From Caryophanales bacterium UBA4694 (GTDB lineage Bacteria > Bacillota_I > Bacilli_A > RFN20 > CAG-288): a DNA stretch of 42,934 nucleotides. Every line of letters begins with the position of its first letter. The first letter of the stretch is position 1. The notes below the pieces were generated by a model, which ran no database searches, had not been told where the DNA came from, and was given only the letters and a program-made list of their open reading frames with translations. The translations under genes were made by a program, and so were the position numbers. Below, piece by piece: positions 36,011 through 42,934 of this stretch. Location of the stretch: NCBI GenBank assembly GCA_002404835.1, contig DHKM01000044.1, positions 254-43,187 of the forward strand, given 5' to 3'.

Positions 36011-37438
36011 TCAGATTTTCAGTTCGACTGTTGTGTTTGTCTTATGGTATTTGTGGATAAGAGGATCGACATATTCGTGGATGAAGTCGACGGTTTGTTC
36101 TTCACTCAGTCCGATGAATCGCTTTGGATTGAGGATTTCCTTCAGCTCCTCTTTGCTGAGATGGAATCTTTCGTCGTTCTGGATGAGTTCGAGTAGACGG
36201 TTTTCCTTTCCCAACTTGACTTCATCGGCACACATCTGGGAATATTCCCGGATGATTTCGTGGATAGCCTGGCGGTCCTGGCCTTTCTTGACGGCTTCCA
36301 TCATGATATTTTCCGTAGCCATGAACGGTAGGTTGTCCTTAACCCGCTTTTCGATGACCTTCTTGTTCACGACAAGTCCGTCAGTGATGTTGATGAAAAG
36401 ATCAAGAAGTCCGTCGACCGTAAGGAAGGATTCACTAAGGGTAAGTCTGCGGTTTGCCGAATCGTCCAATGTTCTTTCGAAGAACTGGGATGCACTGTTC
36501 AATGTGGAATTGAAGGTTTCCACCATGACGTATCTGGATAAGGAGGACATACGTTCGCTTCTCATCGGATTTCTCTTATATGGCATGGCTGAGCTTCCTA
36601 CCTGCTTCTTTTCGAAGGGTTCCTCGATTTCGTGGAAGGACTGAAGGACTCTGAGATCCTGGGAGAATTTGTACATGGTGGCGGCAAAACCTGACAGGCA
36701 GTTCAGAAGGTAGGTGTCGATTTTCCTGGTGTAGGTCTGTCCGGAGACAGGTACGGATGACTTGAATCCCATCTTCTTGGTGACAAGATTTTCGAGTTTT
36801 TTCACCTTCTTCTTGTCTCCATCGAAAAGATCGAGGAAACTAGCCTGGGTTCCGGTCGCTCCTTTGATGGATCTAGGACAAAGCTGGGAGAGTTGATACT
36901 GGAGGTTTTTCATATCCAGTACGATTTCGTACATCCAGAGGCTTGCTCTTTTTCCGACGGTTGTCAGCTGTGCTGGCTGAAGGTGGGTGTATCCCAGCGT
37001 GGTAAGTCCTTTGTACTTGAGGGCGAATTTCCGGAGATTGTAAAGGACCTGGCTTGCCTTTTTCAGAATGAGTTCGCTTGCTTCCTTCAGGATTAGGATG
37101 TCGGTATTGTCGTCGACATAGCAGGATGTGGCACCAAGATGGATGATGCCCTTGGCTTTCGGACACTGTAACCCATAGGCATAGATCTGCGCCATGACAT
37201 CATGCCGGATTTCGGCTTCTTTTTTCTTAGCGTCTTCGAAGTTGATGTCTTTTTCGTGTGCCTTGAGTTCTTCGATCTGTTCGTCGGTGATATCAAGTCC
37301 CACTTCCTTTTCGCTTTCCGCAAGTATGATCCAAAGGTGGCGGAAAGTCTCGAATTTCTTCTGGTCGCTGAAAAGGAACTGCATTTCCTTGCTGGCATAA
37401 CGGCTGGACAGCGGTGAAACGTAACCATCGTATTGCAT
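36011..37438 (-). CDS. purB: Adenylosuccinate lyase
   Basis: The enzyme works twice in purine synthesis: it splits SAICAR to AICAR and adenylosuccinate to AMP, releasing fumarate. The 475-residue protein has the superfamily signature SSAMPYKRNPMRSE near 288-301 with the mobile catalytic Ser loop, HLGATSCYVDDNTD near 98 and TLGYTHLQPAQLTTVGKRASLW near 155-176. The ATG follows GGAGGAAAACAC. It heads the purB-priA-unknown operon. Confidence 0.95.
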   Translation of the reverse strand: MQYDGYVSPLSSRYASKEMQFLFSDQKKFETFRHLWIILAESEKEVGLDITDEQIEELKAHEKDINFEDAKKKEAEIRHDVMAQIYAYGLQCPKAKGIIHLGATSCYVDDNTDILILKEASELILKKASQVLYNLRKFALKYKGLTTLGYTHLQPAQLTTVGKRASLWMYEIVLDMKNLQYQLSQLCPRSIKGATGTQASFLDLFDGDKKKVKKLENLVTKKMGFKSSVPVSGQTYTRKIDTYLLNCLSGFAATMYKFSQDLRVLQSFHEIEEPFEKKQVGSSAMPYKRNPMRSERMSSLSRYVMVETFNSTLNSASQFFERTLDDSANRRLTLSESFLTVDGLLDLFINITDGLVVNKKVIEKRVKDNLPFMATENIMMEAVKKGQDRQAIHEIIREYSQMCADEVKLGKENRLLELIQNDERFHLSKEELKEILNPKRFIGLSEEQTVDFIHEYVDPLIHKYHKTNTTVELKI

Positions 37439-37532
37439 TGTGTTTTCCTCCGTATATCTTTTTTATTTTATCATGTATTGGATTTTACTGGGGTTGTATT
37501 TGTCGTCCTTTTTGTTTTTTGTTCACTTTCCT

Positions 37533-37552
37533 TGGTTACTTGAAAGTAACCA
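37533..37552. promoter_or_regulatory. Palindromic operator between purB and the DUF1848 gene
   Basis: Nine-bp arms (TGGTTACTT and AAGTAACCA) around a 2-bp GA centre lie in the 211-nt divergent region. TACT-N4-AGTA at its core resembles sites of HxlR/MarR-type regulators, which is only a resemblance. No regulator gene is adjacent. Confidence 0.5.
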
Positions 37553-37649
37553 GGTTGCAAAATAGTGCGTACTTGTCTGGTCAGGAATAAAGAGTAAAAT
37601 GAAAAAGAACCGGGATTGGGATATCCTAGGCTATACGAGGAGAGAAGTC

Positions 37650-38579
37650 ATGATTTTGAACATGGGTTACCGATGCGATATTCCAGCATTCTTCAGTCGT
37701 TGGTTTTACAATCGGATTCAGGAAGGATACGTATGTACAAGGAATCCTTATGCTCCGGAGCAGGTCCTTAAATACACTCTTGATCCACAGGTGATGGATG
37801 TCCTCCGTTTCTGTACAAAGAATCCTGAGCCGATGTTTGATGGGCTTGATCTGCTGGACAGATATCGTCAGTTCAGGTTTGTCACATTGACTCGGTATGG
37901 AAAGGATGTGGAACCGAAGGTTGGCGATAAAACAAGAATATTGAAATCCATAAAGAAATTATCCGGATATGTCGGGGCCAAGAAGGTTGCCTGGAAGTAT
38001 GATCCGATTTTCGTGACAGAGAAATATTCTCTGGAATATCATCTGAGAGCATTCGAGAAAATCGCATCCGCGCTTTAGGGGTATGTCAGTTTCTGTGTCA
38101 TCAGCTTCCTTGATCTGTATGAGAAGACAAAGCGGAATTTTCCTCAGGCAAGGGATGTGACAGAAAAAGATCAGATATTCCTTGCTATGCATCTAAATGA
38201 AATCGGAAGAAAATATGGCATTCCTATCCGTTCCTGTTGCGAAGCTTCATCTTTGTCTCGTTACGGAATAGAGACACAGGGTTGTTTGACAAAAGAGGTA
38301 TTGGAAAAAGCAACCGACATAGAGTTGGCTGTCCCAAAATCGAAGAAGCCATCTAGTCGGTTCTGCAACTGTCTTCTGAGTTCAAATATCGGAATGTACA
38401 ACACCTGTCCGCATGGTTGTCTCTACTGCTATGCAAACGATAATAGAAAAACCGTGGAGGAAAACCTCAAGTATCATGTTCCTGATTCTACGCTCCTGAT
38501 TGGAAGAATCAGAAAAAGAGACAGGATTATCGTAGTAAAGCAGGAATCCTATTTAATCAAACAAATTAGCCTGTTTTAA
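37650..38579 (+). pseudogene. DUF1848 gene interrupted by an in-frame TAG
   Basis: The product is a DUF1848 protein of unknown function. The N-terminal half (MILNMGYRCDIPAFFSRWFYNRIQEGYV, VLRFCTKNPEPM) is family-typical. At 38076-38078 an in-frame TAG follows ...FEKIASAL, and the same frame continues without shift as GYVSFCVISFLDLYEKTKRNF...YGIPIRSCCEASSLSRYGI, ending in a C-terminal CxxxCxxC (NTCPHGCLYCYAND) of radical SAM-like type and the usual ISLF terminus. The stop replaces a position that is probably Lys or Arg, so a one-base change could have made it. The start at 37650 has GAGGAGA upstream. A GTG at 38157 lacks a ribosome binding site, so the rest is not a separate gene. A sequencing error cannot be excluded. 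Confidence 0.8.
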
Positions 38580-38686
38580 TGTTCGAATGATTTTGACGAT
38601 TTTACCGATAGAATAATGAAATAATTTCATAATCAGATACAAGGATGTTTTATCACATGTTGTATTTTCTAAAGAAAGGAGTTGCC

Positions 38687-39475
38687 ATGAATCAATGTGA
38701 ACGAAGGCTGTTTTTGATTCAGTCACTGTTGAAAGAGAAAGGTGAGTTCTCTGATTTTCGGATTCCGGAAGGAAAGGAGGAACAGCGGCTTCTTCTGAGA
38801 GCATTGATGAATGTCCGTCTGCCCGGTGAAGTAAGTCAAAAGTTTCTGAAAATCCAGGACGAATATCTTCAGGAAGAACTTGCTAGAAAGGGAATCTTCG
38901 ACAACGATGATCTTTCACCGCTTCAGCCGGGACTTTACCTGTGGCAGGGAGACATCACGACACTGAGATGTGATGCCATCGTCAATGCCGCAAACAGCGG
39001 ATTGACCGGATGCTACATCCCGAATCATCGTTGCATCGACAATGCCATCCATACCTATTCCGGAGTCCAGCTTCGTCTTTATTGCGACAGGATGATCAAG
39101 AGTCAGGGGTATTATGAACCGACCGGAAGAGCAAAGATCACTCCCGCGTTCAATCTTCCATGCAAGTATGTCCTGCATACTGTCGGGCCGATTGTCTATG
39201 GGAGTGTGACAAAACAAGATGTAAACCTTCTCCGGTCCTGCTATCTTTCCTGTTTGAAGCTTGCCGCCGAACAGGATTTGAAGAGTATTGCCTTCTGCTG
39301 TATTTCCACCGGCGAGTTTCATTTTCCGAATCAGCTGGCAGCCAGAATTGCGGTAGAAACGGCGAAGGAATTTTTAAGGACCCAATCCAGTATTAGAAAG
39401 GTAATATTCAATGTTTTCAAAGAAAATGACAGAATCATTTATGATGAGCTTCTCGGAAAAAATCAACTGTCTTAG
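38687..39475 (+). CDS. Zinc-containing macrodomain protein-ADP-ribose hydrolase
   Basis: It removes ADP-ribose from proteins modified by SirTM-type sirtuins. The 262-residue protein has a helical N-terminal part (about 1-80) and a macrodomain: LYLWQGDITTLRCDAIVNAANSGL (84-107), the zinc ligands Cys109, His114 and Cys116 in GCYIPNHRCIDNAIH, GRAKITPAFNLPCKYVLHTVGP (148-168), and CISTGEFHFP near 205-214. This is the Zn-macro type of Staphylococcus and Streptococcus. The ATG at 38687 follows GGAG. Its 3' end overlaps the start of the sirtuin gene by 65 nt, so the two are translationally coupled. Confidence 0.9.
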   Translation: MNQCERRLFLIQSLLKEKGEFSDFRIPEGKEEQRLLLRALMNVRLPGEVSQKFLKIQDEYLQEELARKGIFDNDDLSPLQPGLYLWQGDITTLRCDAIVNAANSGLTGCYIPNHRCIDNAIHTYSGVQLRLYCDRMIKSQGYYEPTGRAKITPAFNLPCKYVLHTVGPIVYGSVTKQDVNLLRSCYLSCLKLAAEQDLKSIAFCCISTGEFHFPNQLAARIAVETAKEFLRTQSSIRKVIFNVFKENDRIIYDELLGKNQLS

Positions 39476-40330
39476 ACAAGCAGTCGAAAACTATGACAAG
39501 ATTCTAATCGGAGCGGGTTCAGGGCTTTCTACTTCGGCCGGTTTTGATTATTCCGAAGAAAGATTTCACAAATACTTTTCCGACTTCGAATCCAGCTATG
39601 GGATACAGGATATGTATTCTGGAGGGTTTTATCCCTTCAATTCCTTGGAGGAATTCTGGGCTTATTGGAGTCGATACATCTATATCAACCGCTTTATGGA
39701 TGCCCCCATGCCTGTTTACCATGATCTTTTGGAATTGGTAAAGAAAAAGGATTATTTCGTAATCACGACGAATGTGGACCATTGTTTCCAAAAGGCCGGT
39801 TTCGATAAAAAGAGGTTGTTCTATACTCAAGGGGATTTCGGTCTTTTCCAGTGCAGCGGGCCGTGCAGAGACGAAACGTTCGACAACGAGGAAACTATTT
39901 TGAAAATGGTCTTAGCCCAAGGTTATACGATTGGAAAGGATGGGAATCTTGTCGCACCGGAGAAGCTGAAGACTTATATTCCGTCGGAACTTGTTCCGCA
40001 CTGTCCTCATTGTAGCCGGCCTATGACAATGAATCTGCGGTGTGATGATTCCTTTGCGGAAGACGAAGGTTGGAAAAAAGCAAAAAAGGAATACGAGGTC
40101 TTTCTTCCTGTAGGGATAAACGGGTTCTTTTCCTGGAACTTGGTGTCGGATACAATACTCCGATCATCATCAAGTATCCTTTCTGGAAGATGACAATGGA
40201 AAATCCAAAAGCATTGTATGTCAATATCAACATGGGAAAGGAAGACTGTCCGAAAAAGCTGAGGAATCAGTCGATCTTCATCAACGAGGATATCGGAAAA
40301 GTCCTGAATCTTCTAAAAAAACAGGCATGA
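39411..40330 (+). pseudogene. Class M sirtuin (SirTM) interrupted by a -1 frameshift
   Basis: SirTM enzymes use NAD+ to ADP-ribosylate proteins, in known systems a lipoylated GcvH-like carrier. The first frame has ILIGAGSGLSTSAGF (NAD site, 31-45), VITTNVDHCFQKAGF near 117-131, YTQGDFGLFQCSGPC (zinc Cys148 and Cys152) and CPHCSRP (Cys198 and Cys201). After KKAKKEYEVFL near residue 222-232 the homology continues only in the -1 frame as DKRVLFLELGVGYNTPIIIKYPFW...NINMGKEDCP to a stop at 40330. Frame 0 stops at 40193 after unrelated residues. A one-base deletion near 40100 would explain this. An in-phase A AAA AAG heptamer (40082-40088) offers a possible -1 slip that would restore most of the C-terminus. 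The start codon among four nearby Met codons is uncertain. Confidence 0.82.
40082..40088 (+). other. In-phase A AAA AAG slippery heptamer
   Basis: Codons GCA AAA AAG of the sirtuin frame form the same -1 slippery heptamer as in E. coli dnaX. A -1 slip continues as GGA ATA CGA, the frame that carries the conserved C-terminus. No convincing downstream hairpin or upstream internal Shine-Dalgarno was seen. Confidence 0.45.
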
Positions 40331-40438
40331 TTTTTGTCCCCTCTTCCAAAAGACGGCAAGGGACACTTTCTTATTCAATAGTTTCTCTCCGCATATATAT
40401 CTGTTGATCGTTTTGCTGATATCATGCAGATGGTAGCA

Positions 40439-40475
40439 AAAAACTCTTCCGTCCGAGAAAGACAGAAGAGTTTTT
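40439..40475. terminator. Bidirectional terminator
   Basis: An 11-bp stem (AAAAACTCTTC / GAAGAGTTTTT), extended by a GTC/GAC pair after a 1-nt mismatch, lies between the convergent sirtuin and repeat-protein genes, with U-tracts on both strands. Confidence 0.8.
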
Positions 40476-40498
40476 CTTTAAAACTGAGTTTTATTGAT

Positions 40499-42934
40499 TT
40501 AGTTGTAGGAAAGTTCGACGACAGGGGCAACAACACCATAGGCATTGCTCTTACCTGATCCAAAACCATAAACTTTCAGAGTGAAATGCTTGTTGTGTAT
40601 GGTGTCCTCGGCAGCAGCAACCAAAGTCTTCCCGGTCGTGGAGTCATTGGAGCTGTTGGAGTAATCGTAGATGACGGACCAGTTGAAAGTCTCATCAGAC
40701 TTGAGTGCATTTTCGGCAAGTGTGAAGATCTGTTCGTCCCAGATGTCTCCGACCATGGTGATAGTATGATAAGTAGTGTCGACACTGACCGACGGGGTAT
40801 CCGTTCCAAGATAGAAATACGGAAGCTTATAGCCATTGAGATTGGATTCCATGGCATTTACGGCAGCTGGAGACCAATCCGTCTTGGATTCATCGACGAC
40901 AAACGCATCCTGATAGGCAATGCAGAAGATAGGGCTGGAGTATCCTGCCTTCATATTCAAATTGACGGTGGAACCATCAGAATACTTGTAACTGGCTTCA
41001 ATTCTAGATCCGTCATAACTATCATCCTGGACAGCAAAGTAGGTGACAGTCCAGCCGGCAGTTTCAAGAACCTGTTTGGCATTCAGGGCATAATTCTCGT
41101 TCCAATCGGAGAAGGAGGAAAGCTGGAGGTATTTTTTTCCAATCTGCCTATATGTCTTCAAAGTGACAGACGGGGTTTTGGCACCAGTATAGAAGAACGG
41201 AATGGCATGATTTCCCATGTAGTCTGTCATTTGGGTCTGGATGCTGTCGCTCCAGGCAGTGGCATCACTTGGATAGGTGACCGGAGTGCTGAGGAAGGCT
41301 TCGTAGACGGCAGAGTCGTTCCTGTCTTTGTAGATAGCAATACGGATAAGATTGTTTGCGGTCTGCTTGTAGGCAGTGATCATCTCGGATCCGTTATCTG
41401 TGACGCTGGTTCCGGAACTGAAGCTATAGCCGGCATCCGTAAGTGCGGTCTTGGCAAGATCGGCAATCTGGTCGTCCCAGGCTTCGCCGGTGATAGTGAG
41501 TTCACCATTATAGTAACTGCTGTCGACATCACTGGTGGCAAGGTAAACATACGGAAGTATCTCACCAAAGTTGGTGGTCATGAGACTCTTGGTATCGTCA
41601 TCCCAAGCACCATCGGTGGGAACGACGAAGTTCTTAAGATAGGTAGCCTTGAAATAGGCTCTTTCTTTGGCATTCTTGTAAAGAGCGATGGTAATGGTAT
41701 TTCCGTCTTCGTCTTTTCCGACGCCATCGATGCGGTCAGAGGAATCGGTGAACGTCCAAGTGATATCGGACATGCCGTTCAAGGCCGTCTTGCAAAGGTC
41801 AAGAATCCTGCTATCCCAGGATTTTCCGGTAAGTTCGACAGTTTTACTAGACTGTTTCAAGGTCGGATTCTTGGTACCGAGATAGAAGTATGGAAGTTCA
41901 TGTCCGCCGAGTTCGAGCTTCATGGCATCCTTGATGGTATCGCTCCACATAGCCCAAGTGTCTGTTTCTCCAGGAATATTGAATCCTTCGACAAAGGAGA
42001 GAGTCAGAGCTGCGGATTTGTTTCCGTATCCGGAATTCATCTTGGCAGTGATGACACAGTTGTCAGACATGGTCTTGGTGGCAACAAAGGTTCTTCCGAA
42101 AGAATCGTCGCTGGAAATCGTTACATTATATCCGGCAGCTTCATAGGAAGCCTTGGCATTGTCGATCATGGCTCCGTTGAAGACGTCGCCGGTGATGGTC
42201 AGAGCTTCATCGTAAGTATCATAATCGGTATCGAGTCTGTCGGTTCCAAGATAGACGTAAGGGATGTCGGCACTATGTCCGTCGACATACTTGTTGATTT
42301 TCTCCGTAATGGCTTCATCGAAAGCCGTGCTGTCGGCCGGAACGGAAAGCGGATTGTAATAATAGATGTCGAGGCTGACAAGGCTGGTAGCAAAAAGAAC
42401 AGCCACAATCGTGCATCCGTCATCCATCTTCTTGTTGGTAATAAGAGACTTCAGACTTCCGTCGGAATTCTTTTCTTCGATGCAGGTATAGCCGGCAGTT
42501 TCGAGAACCGTCTTGGCAGAAGAGAAGATACGATCGTCTTTGAAGCCCCCGTCGATGGTAAGCTTCTTCACTTCGTTGTTCCAGTCATAGGAGAGCGTAT
42601 TTGTTCCAAGATAGAGATACGGAAGCTCATGTCCATCGAAGCTGGATGTGAAACGGGAAGCGATGTCGCTTGGCCACTGTCCACTGGTCGGAGCCTCGTA
42701 TTTTTCCTTATAGTAGCAAGAGAGATGCGGGAAGGGTGCGCTGGTCGATCCGCTCTTGTAGATTTCGATGCTGACGTAGCATCCGTCTTCGAAGGTATAG
42801 TTTCCGGAAACGACGACACCATAGCTTTCCGTCGTCTTCTTGACATTCTGGTATCCGCCGGCCTGGAGTGCAGCCATACTGTCATCCAGAACGCTGTCGT
42901 CCCATTTTCCGCCATCGATTCCGTCAAAGCCGAA
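40499..42934 (-). CDS. Large tandem-repeat protein (partial, 5' end outside window)
   Basis: The frame is open to the window edge, giving 811 visible residues and the natural C-terminus VVAPVVELSYN. The Met at 42877 is internal, because the 19 codons before it (GFDGIDGGKWDDSVLDDS) belong to the same repeat. About 6.5 repeats of roughly 110-120 residues are visible, each running from an ITG-x-WDD-x-I...AK-x-AL-x-x-AGY helix, through two or three strands with SxD/TxG turns, to a conserved LPYFYLGT-x-x-P strand. The sequence is rich in Thr, Ser, Asp, Tyr and Gly, as in secreted or surface adhesin-like proteins. No LPxTG anchor, membrane segment or signal peptide can be seen; the N-terminus is missing. 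I do not recognise the domain family. GC content is clearly higher than at the left of the window. Confidence 0.8.
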   Translation of the reverse strand, partial: FGFDGIDGGKWDDSVLDDSMAALQAGGYQNVKKTTESYGVVVSGNYTFEDGCYVSIEIYKSGSTSAPFPHLSCYYKEKYEAPTSGQWPSDIASRFTSSFDGHELPYLYLGTNTLSYDWNNEVKKLTIDGGFKDDRIFSSAKTVLETAGYTCIEEKNSDGSLKSLITNKKMDDGCTIVAVLFATSLVSLDIYYYNPLSVPADSTAFDEAITEKINKYVDGHSADIPYVYLGTDRLDTDYDTYDEALTITGDVFNGAMIDNAKASYEAAGYNVTISSDDSFGRTFVATKTMSDNCVITAKMNSGYGNKSAALTLSFVEGFNIPGETDTWAMWSDTIKDAMKLELGGHELPYFYLGTKNPTLKQSSKTVELTGKSWDSRILDLCKTALNGMSDITWTFTDSSDRIDGVGKDEDGNTITIALYKNAKERAYFKATYLKNFVVPTDGAWDDDTKSLMTTNFGEILPYVYLATSDVDSSYYNGELTITGEAWDDQIADLAKTALTDAGYSFSSGTSVTDNGSEMITAYKQTANNLIRIAIYKDRNDSAVYEAFLSTPVTYPSDATAWSDSIQTQMTDYMGNHAIPFFYTGAKTPSVTLKTYRQIGKKYLQLSSFSDWNENYALNAKQVLETAGWTVTYFAVQDDSYDGSRIEASYKYSDGSTVNLNMKAGYSSPIFCIAYQDAFVVDESKTDWSPAAVNAMESNLNGYKLPYFYLGTDTPSVSVDTTYHTITMVGDIWDEQIFTLAENALKSDETFNWSVIYDYSNSSNDSTTGKTLVAAAEDTIHNKHFTLKVYGFGSGKSNAYGVVAPVVELSYN
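40499..42934 (-). repeat. About 6.5 divergent tandem protein repeats
   Basis: Conserved LPY-x-YLGT-type motifs recur at about 115-residue intervals (HELPYLYLGT, ADIPYVYLGT, HELPYFYLGT, EILPYVYLAT, HAIPFFYTGA, YKLPYFYLGT), each followed by an ITG-x-x-W/F-D/N-x-x-I helix. Unit identity is modest, so the repeats are old rather than recently duplicated. Confidence 0.75.

Noticed and set aside
38157..38579. Separate small gene starting at a GTG at 38157
   Set aside because: No ribosome binding site is present, and the protein continues the DUF1848 homology from before the TAG in the same frame.
40070..40330. Separate gene for the sirtuin C-terminus
   Set aside because: No ribosome binding site, and the sequence is the last third of the SirTM family fold, so it is part of the interrupted gene.
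37599..40330. Genetic code change with TAG as a sense codon
   Set aside because: TAG ends several good genes in the window (for example nrdG and the membrane protein at 27665), and no other gene here contains an in-frame TAG.

Overview
The window looks like chromosome of a low-GC, Gram-positive, probably anaerobic gut Firmicute (Bacillota) on the Erysipelotrichales/RF39/Mollicutes-like side of the Bacilli. The lineage is inferred from gene content and style: Shine-Dalgarno starts, oxygen-independent ribonucleotide reductase (nrdD-nrdG), oleate hydratase, a Mollicutes-like insert-bearing PotA, and a zinc-macrodomain/SirTM pair. TAA, TAG and TGA all end genes and Trp is TGG, so the code is standard. 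No rRNA, tRNA or CRISPR array was seen.

Layout. 0-1.5 kb: decayed IS1595-type transposase and an unexplained hairpin. 1.5-5.8 kb (-): ftsH, an HTH protein, tsaC and rpiB, read as one overlapping operon from a good promoter at 5822-5850. 5.9-18 kb: DUF2188 protein, MacB-like fused ABC exporter, unknown protein, trmO, dUTPase, two-gene FtsX-type ABC exporter, nicotinamidase-like hydrolase, SDR, ArsB/NhaD-like transporter and gpsA. 18.3-21.2 kb (+): nrdD-nrdG. 21.2-21.65 kb: remnant of a group IIC intron lying exactly between two convergent terminators. 21.7-27.1 kb (-): potABCD with 4-bp overlaps plus a membrane protein. 27.3-33.1 kb (+): small membrane protein, TetR regulator, oleate hydratase, PepO-type M13 peptidase and two unknown proteins. 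33.2-37.4 kb (-): purB-priA-unknown. 37.6-40.3 kb (+): DUF1848 gene cut by an in-frame TAG, zinc macrodomain hydrolase, and a class M sirtuin cut by a -1 frameshift. 40.5 kb to the end (-): 3' part of a large protein of tandem ~115-residue repeats, open at the window edge.

How the genes fit together. TsaC makes the threonylcarbamoyl-AMP used for t6A37 of tRNA, and TrmO methylates t6A, so both ends of one tRNA modification are present. NrdD/NrdG make dNTPs and dUTPase cleans the pool. PotABCD imports polyamines. The macrodomain/SirTM pair is a protein ADP-ribosylation eraser/writer system, with an intact eraser and a disrupted writer. Base composition changes from about 28-40% GC in lines counted left of ~17 kb to mostly 40-55% to the right.

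The most unusual items are the intron relic with a textbook 34-nt domain V, an in-phase A AAA AAG slippery heptamer just before the sirtuin frameshift, the interrupted DUF1848 gene, an FtsH with a calcium-loop-like motif and an extra C-terminal domain, a PotA with a ~135-residue insert and a doubled TOBE region, and the giant repeat protein.
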